A stretch of 15,353 nucleotides of DNA from UBA11164 sp002420085 (lineage in GTDB: Bacteria; Pseudomonadota; Gammaproteobacteria; Xanthomonadales; Xanthomonadaceae), in assembly GCA_031976395.1 (NCBI GenBank), contig DALYLJ010000073.1:1-15353 (forward strand). Direction: 5' to 3'. The position numbers were made by a program, and so were the translations under genes. The notes beneath the pieces were generated by a model. The model was not told where the DNA came from and made no database searches. It saw only the letters and a program-made list of their open reading frames with translations. Shown here piece by piece: positions 6,168 to 15,353 of this stretch (position 1 is the first letter of the stretch; the number at the start of each line of letters is the position of its first letter).

Positions 6168-7100
6168 TCAGCCCTCGTCGTCATCGTCATCGTCATCGTC
6201 ATCGTCGTCATCATCATCGCCGTCGCGACCCGCCGGGAAATCGGCGCTCAGATGGACCTCATCGTCGGCATCGACGATTTCGACCAACTGGCCACGCGGA
6301 TCGAAGTCGAGCAGGGGATCGGTATCGCTGCTGTCGTCGCTGCCCGATTCGCTGTCATCGCCCTGCTCGTCGCTGTCATCGTCGGTACCGCTGCTGAAAC
6401 GCAGGCGACCCATGGCGATGCCCTGGCCGCGCTGTTCGACGATGATCTCGCCCTCGTCGGTGCCGCCGACGCGGACCCGATAGGTGCCGGCCGGGATGCC
6501 GCGAACATCGACCTCGAAGCTGGCGAAGGCCGGGCGCAGCTTGAACTTGAGCAGGCCACCGGCCGGCGGCTGTCCACCTGCGAGTTGGGCCACCAGGGTG
6601 ATTTCCGGGTCGCCCGGTTCGGCGTCATCGGACAGGCCACCGGTGCAGGTGCGCTTGCCGATGCGGGTGAGCCGCTGGAGGTCGTAACGACCGGATTCGC
6701 CGGTATCGACCATGGTGAATTCGGCCACGGCGGTGTTGCAGGTGCCGAAACTCAGGGTCATTTCGGCCCAGTCGATCATTTCCGAGGCTTCGATGTCGAG
6801 CGGCGGCCGGGCGCCACCGAAGGCACGGCGCATGGTCAGGTTGACGGTGTCGCGCTCGCTGGTGCCGACGCCCAATGCCCAGACCGGGTTGCCGTCATCG
6901 TCGAAGGTGAACCAGTAGACGGCGACGGTGCGCTCGGGGCCGGGGCCGGGCTTGTCGAGCACCTGGATGTTCAGGCCCTGCTTGTCGAATTCGGGGTCGA
7001 ACCAACTGCCGCTGTGGGCAGGGGTGATGCGCACGGCCTGCGCCGAAGCGGCGAGCAGCAGGGCGGCGCAGCCGAGAATCAGGCTGATGGTGCGTTTCAT
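6168..7100 (-). CDS. Secreted acidic protein with poly-aspartate C-terminus
   Basis: The 310-residue product has a textbook signal peptide (MKRTISLILGCAALLLAASAQA, cleavage at about residue 22). The domain that follows reads SGSWFDPEFDKQGLNIQVL ... VAVYWFTFDDDGNPVWALG. I associate this pattern with secreted repeats in Xanthomonadales-type genomes (GxW.DP..xGxGxN.QV ... YW.TYD..G.P.W), whose function is unknown. A second region (about residues 165-235) is beta-rich. From about residue 240 the chain becomes extremely acidic, rich in Asp, Ser and Glu, and it ends in 14 consecutive Asp (295-308) then EG. The ATG at 7098-7100 has a GAGG with 7 nt spacing and sets the signal peptide at the N-terminus; a longer in-frame reading to 7214 adds 38 unlikely residues. 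Calcium or other cation binding at the cell surface is plausible from the acidic tail but unproven. Confidence 0.82.
   Translation of the reverse strand: MKRTISLILGCAALLLAASAQAVRITPAHSGSWFDPEFDKQGLNIQVLDKPGPGPERTVAVYWFTFDDDGNPVWALGVGTSERDTVNLTMRRAFGGARPPLDIEASEMIDWAEMTLSFGTCNTAVAEFTMVDTGESGRYDLQRLTRIGKRTCTGGLSDDAEPGDPEITLVAQLAGGQPPAGGLLKFKLRPAFASFEVDVRGIPAGTYRVRVGGTDEGEIIVEQRGQGIAMGRLRFSSGTDDDSDEQGDDSESGSDDSSDTDPLLDFDPRGQLVEIVDADDEVHLSADFPAGRDGDDDDDDDDDDDDDDEG
6177..6218 (-). repeat. Asp-codon microsatellite (GAC/GAT run)
   Basis: Fourteen consecutive aspartate codons are built largely from an alternating GAC-GAT hexanucleotide (tcatcg on the plus strand), at the extreme 3' end of the secreted acidic protein gene. 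Such a pure hexanucleotide run is prone to replication slippage; whole-unit changes would alter the tail length by two Asp without breaking the frame. Confidence 0.85.
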
Positions 7101-7239
7101 GAGGAGACCTCGTGCTGGCAGTGGGGGGATGCCGGCCGTAACCCGGCACGACAGCCAGGATTGTCGCGCCTGACGGCCGTACCGATCGTGACCGGATTCG
7201 CCCTTCGCCACCACGCAGATGCCGTCCAGCCCGGCCGAT

Positions 7240-7252
7240 CGACCGTTGGTCG
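7240..7252 (-). terminator. Weak stem-loop after gltD
   Basis: cgacc (7240-7244) pairs with ggtcg (7248-7252) around a 3-nt loop, about 25 bp past the gltD stop (7277-7279). It is extendable only with a wobble and has no T tract, so it is a poor intrinsic terminator at best. The rest of 7101-7276 shows no further feature; the promoter of the secreted protein gene must lie here but I could not place it. Confidence 0.22.
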
Positions 7253-7276
7253 GTAGCCGCCCGATCAGGTGCGCGA

Positions 7277-8698
7277 TCAGGCTGCCCGACGGACTGTGAG
7301 CATGCGGGCGATTGCCTCTCCGGCCTCGCGGCCATCGTGGACGGCGGTGACCACCAGGTCGGCGCCACGCACGTTGTCGCCCCCGGCGAACACCTTGGGA
7401 TGGCTGGTCTGATAGGGCAGGCCGGTGCCGACCTGGAGCAGCCCGCCACTGTCGCGGCTGAGCCCGAAGTCATCGAACCAGGGCGCCGGACTGGCCCGAA
7501 AGCCGAAGGCGAGCAGGACGATGTCGGCACTGAGCGAGGTCTGGGCACCGTCGAGCACACGACAACCGCGCCGGCCTTCGGCATCGGGGGCGGTGGCTTC
7601 GGTGCGTGCCAGCCGGACGCCGGACAGTCGGTCGGGTTGGGCCGGATCTACTTCGATCGCGATCGGTTGCCGGTTGAACAGGAAGTTGACGCCTTCGTCG
7701 CGGGCGTTGTTGACCTCGCGTCGCGAGCCCGGCATGTCCTGCTCGTCGCGGCGATAGACGCAGGTGACACTGGCGGCGCCCAGGCGAATGGCGCTGCGCA
7801 CGCAGTCCATGGCGGTGTCGCCGCCGCCCAGGACGACCACACGCCGGCCGTCCAGGTCAGGCACGACATCGTCCGGTCGGGTGGTGCCGAGCACCCGCCG
7901 GATATTGCCGACCAGGAACGGCAGGGCCTGGTGGACGCCAGCCACGGTCTGGTTCGGCAGACGACCATCGACGGCGGTGTAGGCGCCGGTGCCGAGGAAG
8001 ACGGCATCGAAGTCGCGCAGCAGTTCGCCGGCCAGGCCGCGATCGACCTCGGTGCCGAGATGGAAGCGGACGCCCATTTCCTCCAGCACCCGGCGACGGG
8101 TGGCGATCACCTGCTTTTCCAGCTTGAAGGCCGGGATACCGAAACTGAGCAAGCCGCCGATCTCTTCGTAGCGATCGAAGACGTGTGCTTCGATGCCGCG
8201 CCGACGCAGCCGGTCGGCACAGGAAAGACCGGCCGGACCGGCGCCGACGATGGCGACCCGCCGGCCGGTCTCGACCACGGACGACAGATCGGGCCGCCAG
8301 CCCTGCTTGAAGGCTTCATCGACGATGTACTTCTCGACCGCGCCGATGGTGACCGCGCCGAAGCCGTCGTTGAGCGTGCAGTCGCCCTCGCACAGGCGAT
8401 CCTGCGGACAGACCCGGCCGCAGATCTCCGGCAGCGGGTTGGTGCGATGGGCCAGTTCGGCGGCTTCGATCAAACGGCCTTCCTGGACCAGCTTGAGCCA
8501 GTTCGGGATGTAATTGTGGACCGGACACTTCCATTCGCAATACGGGTTGCCGCATTCGATGCAGCGCCCCGCCTGTTCGGTCGCTTCGTCACGATTGAAC
8601 TGGCCGTAGATCTCCGACCATCCGAGGACACGCACCTTGACCGGCACTTCACGCGGCAGCCGGCGTGGCAGGTCGAGAAACTGGAAGACGTTTTTCAT
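7277..8698 (-). CDS. gltD: Glutamate synthase [NADPH] small (beta) subunit
   Basis: The 473-residue product is the small subunit of the glutamate synthase (GOGAT) complex; it takes electrons from NADPH via FAD and passes them through [4Fe-4S] clusters to the large subunit in the cytoplasm. Eight cysteines sit in two N-terminal groups: 46, 49, 54, 58 (CIECGNPYCEWKC) and 93, 97, 103, 107 (CGRVCPQDRLCEGDC). The FAD-binding Rossmann motif VGAGPAG is at 151-157 and the NADPH-binding GGGDTA at 291-296. A C-terminal FAD segment contains VFAGGDNVRGADLVVTA. Length is normal for the family. It lies 109 bp downstream of gltB in the standard gltB-gltD order and is presumably cotranscribed. The ATG at 8696-8698 lacks a recognisable Shine-Dalgarno; the sequence there belongs to an inverted repeat that starts 5 bp upstream. 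Confidence 0.97.
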   Translation of the reverse strand: MKNVFQFLDLPRRLPREVPVKVRVLGWSEIYGQFNRDEATEQAGRCIECGNPYCEWKCPVHNYIPNWLKLVQEGRLIEAAELAHRTNPLPEICGRVCPQDRLCEGDCTLNDGFGAVTIGAVEKYIVDEAFKQGWRPDLSSVVETGRRVAIVGAGPAGLSCADRLRRRGIEAHVFDRYEEIGGLLSFGIPAFKLEKQVIATRRRVLEEMGVRFHLGTEVDRGLAGELLRDFDAVFLGTGAYTAVDGRLPNQTVAGVHQALPFLVGNIRRVLGTTRPDDVVPDLDGRRVVVLGGGDTAMDCVRSAIRLGAASVTCVYRRDEQDMPGSRREVNNARDEGVNFLFNRQPIAIEVDPAQPDRLSGVRLARTEATAPDAEGRRGCRVLDGAQTSLSADIVLLAFGFRASPAPWFDDFGLSRDSGGLLQVGTGLPYQTSHPKVFAGGDNVRGADLVVTAVHDGREAGEAIARMLTVRRAA

Positions 8699-8703
8699 GA
8701 GAG

Positions 8704-8801
8704 GCCGGGAATGGGGAATGGGGGATGGGAGTGCGGTGCCTGGGTAATCTGGGAAGTGCGTTCAGTTGACCATCCTCGACTCCCCATTCTCGATTCCCGG
8801 C
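8704..8801. repeat. Imperfect inverted repeat filling the gltB-gltD intercistronic gap
   Basis: The arm at 8704-8723 (gccgggaatggggaatgggg) matches the reverse complement of 8782-8801 at 18 of 20 positions. An inner pair, ggatgg at 8723-8728 and ccatcc at 8770-8775, extends the structure with a bulge. The left arm itself contains gggaat/ggggaatg words in tandem. It almost completely fills the 109-bp gap, so the transcript could fold into a long hairpin right at the gltD start. It resembles dispersed gggaatgggg-type intergenic repeats that I recall from Xanthomonadales, so it may be a REP/MITE-like insertion. That comparison is from memory. Confidence 0.7.
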
Positions 8802-8807
8802 GCTTCA

Positions 8808-13295
<4,488 letters not shown>

Positions 13296-13357
13296 GGAAA
13301 TCTCCGAATGGCGGGGTCGGGACGGCCGCCCTCTGCGCACTGTCCCGGCAGTGTCCG

Positions 13358-13386
13358 ACTAAAGCACATATGCTGCGCTGCCGCAA
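13358..13386 (-). promoter_or_regulatory. Possible sigma-70 promoter of gltBD
   Basis: On the minus strand TTGCGG (13381-13386) and TTTAGT (13358-13363) are separated by 17 bp, matching 3/6 and 4/6 consensus bases. This predicts a start near 13351 and a leader of about 55 nt before gltB. A small palindrome, cactg-N6-cagtg (13338-13353), lies at the predicted start and could be an operator. The assignment is weak. I found no -24/-12 sigma-54 element in 13296-13519. Confidence 0.28.
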
Positions 13387-13489
13387 TTGCCGGTCGCGCC
13401 GAAGCACAGTCCCGGCCGTCCAAACGATGATTCCGAGGCACCCAGCGGCCGGTTCATGCCCGTTGCGTACCGCTCCGCCGCCGGATCGG

Positions 13490-13508
13490 ATGGTCGGCCG
13501 GCGACCAT
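13490..13508 (-). terminator. Stem-loop downstream of regA
   Basis: atggtcg (13490-13496) and cgaccat (13502-13508) form a perfect 7-bp stem with a 5-nt loop, 11 bp after the regA stop (13520-13522). No T tract follows, so it would be at best a weak or factor-assisted terminator separating regBA from gltBD. Confidence 0.3.
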
Positions 13509-13519
13509 TGCCTGGCCGG

Positions 13520-14071
13520 TCAGTCCTCGCCGCGCTCGCGGGCCGGGCGCTTGGCCAGACGACGTTGCAGGGTGCGCCGATCGATGCCGAGCACCCGTGC
13601 GGCGGCCGAGATATTGCCGCCGCATTCGGCCAGCACCCGCTGCTGGTGTTCCCAGGTCTGCCGACGCATCGACAGCGGCGAGGGCGGGGGCGGTGCCGGC
13701 TCGGCCTCGTCCGGGCTGTACTCGAAGGCACGCAACAGCATGTTCAGGTCGAACGGCTTGGGCAGATAATTCCAGGCCCCGCGATGGATGGCATCGACCG
13801 CAGTGGCGATGCTGGCGAAGCCGGTCGCCAGGACGATCCGGGTGCCGGGGCAGATGTCGCGCAGGGCCTGGATCAGTTGCAGGCCATTGTCGTCGCCGAG
13901 CTTGAGATCGAGGGTGATGCCATCAGGTTGCATCCGCCGCGCCGCCTGCAGACCGGTGGCCCCGTCGTGGGCGGATTCGACCTCGATCTCGTGCTGTCGC
14001 AGTGTACGGACCAGCACCCGGCAGAACACGACATCGTCGTCGATGACCAGAACCTTCCGGAGAGTCGTCAT
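13520..14071 (-). CDS. regA: RegA/PrrA/ActR-family response regulator with Fis-type HTH
   Basis: The 183-residue cytoplasmic transcription factor has an N-terminal receiver domain (about 1-118): acidic pocket D11-D13 in IDDD, phospho-acceptor D55 in ITLDLKLGD, T83 in ATGF and K105 in LPKPFD. A proline-rich linker (PAPPPPSPLS, about 126-134), typical of RegA proteins, precedes a C-terminal Fis-like helix-turn-helix (TWEHQQRVLAECGGNISAAA through RRTLQRRLAKRPA, about 139-177), which is highly characteristic of the family. The ATG at 14069-14071 overlaps the kinase stop TGA (14068-14070) as ATGA, so the two are translationally coupled. RegA homologues activate or repress redox- and energy-linked genes (respiration, nitrogen and carbon assimilation). 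Its targets here are unknown; gltBD is immediately downstream in the same orientation, 224 bp away. Confidence 0.93.
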   Translation of the reverse strand: MTTLRKVLVIDDDVVFCRVLVRTLRQHEIEVESAHDGATGLQAARRMQPDGITLDLKLGDDNGLQLIQALRDICPGTRIVLATGFASIATAVDAIHRGAWNYLPKPFDLNMLLRAFEYSPDEAEPAPPPPSPLSMRRQTWEHQQRVLAECGGNISAAARVLGIDRRTLQRRLAKRPARERGED

Positions 14072-15297
14072 GGCAGGCTCTGCCCCTGGTTCGCAGTACC
14101 GATCGGGATAACGACCACGGTAACGCAGCCGCCACCCGGACGCGGGTGTTGGCTGACCCGACCGCCGACCCGCTCGAAGCTGGCGTTGGAAATCAGCAGC
14201 CCGATGCCCAGCCCCTTGCGGCGCGAACCCCCTTCGACGGCGGCGGCGGCGCGTGACGGACCAGGGCCATGATCGAGGATGCGGACATCCGCCTGGCCTG
14301 GGCCGATGGTGACCTCGACCGTCACCTGCTCCTGGACGCCGTTCGACTCGCAGGCATCGGCGGCATTGTCGAGCAGGTTGATCAGCGCCTGCGGCAGGGT
14401 CGGATCGACCAGCAGTTCAGTCCGTTCGCTGGAATCATCGAAATGCGCCTCGACCAATACCCCCGGCCGCAGCAACTGCCAGCGCGCCAGACAGTCGCGC
14501 ACGAAGGCCGCCACCGGGCGCGGATGCGGCTTGCCCATCGCACCGTGGCGGGCGAGGTCGGCCAGGGTGCGGACGTGCTCCCGACAACGGGCAATCTGGA
14601 TCGACAGCGTTTCCAGATCATCGATCTCGATGGTCTTCGGGTCGGATGCCATCGAATCGATCAACAGGCCCATGGTCGTCAATGGCGTGTTCAACTCGTG
14701 CGCCGTTCCGGCGGCCAGGGTGCCGAGCGCCAGCAGCGACTCATCGCGCAGGGCGCGTTCGCGCGCCTCGGCCAGACGCAGGCGCTGATTGCGGACGATC
14801 ACCATGAACCGACCAAGCACCGCCACCATGATCGCCGCACTGAGCAGAAAATTGACCCACATGCCGGTCACGTGCAGATCGAAATCGCCGGCATGGGCGT
14901 GCGGCAGGGGGACGTGCCGGAACATCAGGAAGGTGTACAGCGCACCCGACAGCAGCGACACCCCGAGCATCGGCCCGACCTGGAGTGCGATCGCGGCCAA
15001 CGCAACCGGAACCAGGTACAGCGAAACGAACGGGTTGGCGGGTCCGCCGGTGAAGTAGAGCATCACCGTCAAGGCCAGCAGATCGACGCACAGATGCGCG
15101 ATCAGGGTGGTCGATGTGGCTTCGGTGCGATCCCGGAACTGCCAATGTGCCAGCAGATTGAATGCCAGCAGGCCGACCATGGTCAGGTACAGCGGCGGCA
15201 ACGGCAGGTGCAGGTCCAATGTCCGGGTCACCACCAGCACCGCCAGCAATTGCCCGAGCACGGCCAGGTAGCGGAGGTAGATCAGCAGTCGGATCAT
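14068..15297 (-). CDS. regB: RegB/PrrB/ActS-family redox sensor histidine kinase
   Basis: The 409-residue inner-membrane kinase has about six hydrophobic segments in residues 1-168. They include GGPANPF (84-90), the GGxxNPF motif that binds quinone in RegB. The H-box LAAGTAHELNTPLTTM carries the phospho-acceptor His200. Cys238 in IARCREHV matches the position of the redox-active cysteine of RegB. The ATP-binding domain follows: N box INLLDNAADA (about 306-315), G1 DHGPGP (342-347), G2 GLGIGL (362-367). All key residues are present, so it should sense quinone/redox state and phosphorylate the RegA partner. The ATG at 15295-15297 gives the expected short N-terminus before the first helix (MIRLLIYLRYLAVLGQ); a GGAA lies about 11 nt upstream. 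The 56 bp beyond it to the window end show no feature. Confidence 0.93.
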   Translation of the reverse strand: MIRLLIYLRYLAVLGQLLAVLVVTRTLDLHLPLPPLYLTMVGLLAFNLLAHWQFRDRTEATSTTLIAHLCVDLLALTVMLYFTGGPANPFVSLYLVPVALAAIALQVGPMLGVSLLSGALYTFLMFRHVPLPHAHAGDFDLHVTGMWVNFLLSAAIMVAVLGRFMVIVRNQRLRLAEARERALRDESLLALGTLAAGTAHELNTPLTTMGLLIDSMASDPKTIEIDDLETLSIQIARCREHVRTLADLARHGAMGKPHPRPVAAFVRDCLARWQLLRPGVLVEAHFDDSSERTELLVDPTLPQALINLLDNAADACESNGVQEQVTVEVTIGPGQADVRILDHGPGPSRAAAAVEGGSRRKGLGIGLLISNASFERVGGRVSQHPRPGGGCVTVVVIPIGTANQGQSLP

Positions 15298-15353
15298 GTG
15301 GACACGGTTCCGGACGGGTGCAGGAGGCGATTTCGCTGGCCGACAGTGGGCCG

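Noticed and set aside
13296..13519. Sigma-54 promoter for gltBD
   Set aside because: Looked for GG-N10-GC with flanking consensus; the candidates had wrong spacing.

Overview
The window looks like chromosomal DNA of a high-GC gammaproteobacterium, most likely in or near the Xanthomonadales/Lysobacterales. This is inference from three things: a gltBD operon beside a RegB/RegA-type redox two-component system, an Rhs C-terminal module of the kind common in that group, and a secreted 'GSWFDP...VYWFTFDDDGNPVW' protein of a type I associate with it. Every protein gene I support lies on the minus strand, so the window reads right to left.

Right and centre (about 3.5-15.35 kb) are ordinary GC-rich housekeeping DNA. 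From the right end: a RegB-like sensor kinase and a RegA-like response regulator overlapping by ATGA; then gltB and gltD, the large and small subunits of NADPH glutamate synthase, separated by an imperfect inverted repeat that abuts the gltD start codon. Next come a secreted protein with a very acidic tail ending in 14 consecutive aspartates, and a periplasmic S9-family (prolyl oligopeptidase / DPP IV type) peptidase whose stop codon touches a three-copy 16-bp tandem repeat.

Left (about 1-3.45 kb) is an accessory island with visibly lower GC. It holds a small secreted protein (possibly carboxypeptidase-regulatory-like), an orphan Rhs C-terminal module without the Rhs shell but with a terminal JAMM/JAB-like HxH...D motif, a secreted protein directly behind it (candidate periplasmic immunity protein), a doubtful small ORF, and an AT-rich four-helix membrane protein. 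At the extreme left is the frameshifted 3' end of a transposase. The layout resembles a displaced Rhs toxin-tip/immunity cassette, and this is the most interesting part of the window.

How the parts work together: GltBD assimilates ammonium into glutamate using NADPH, and RegB/RegA homologues elsewhere sense the redox/quinone state, so a link is plausible but not shown by the sequence. The left island is probably a separate, horizontally mobile competition module.
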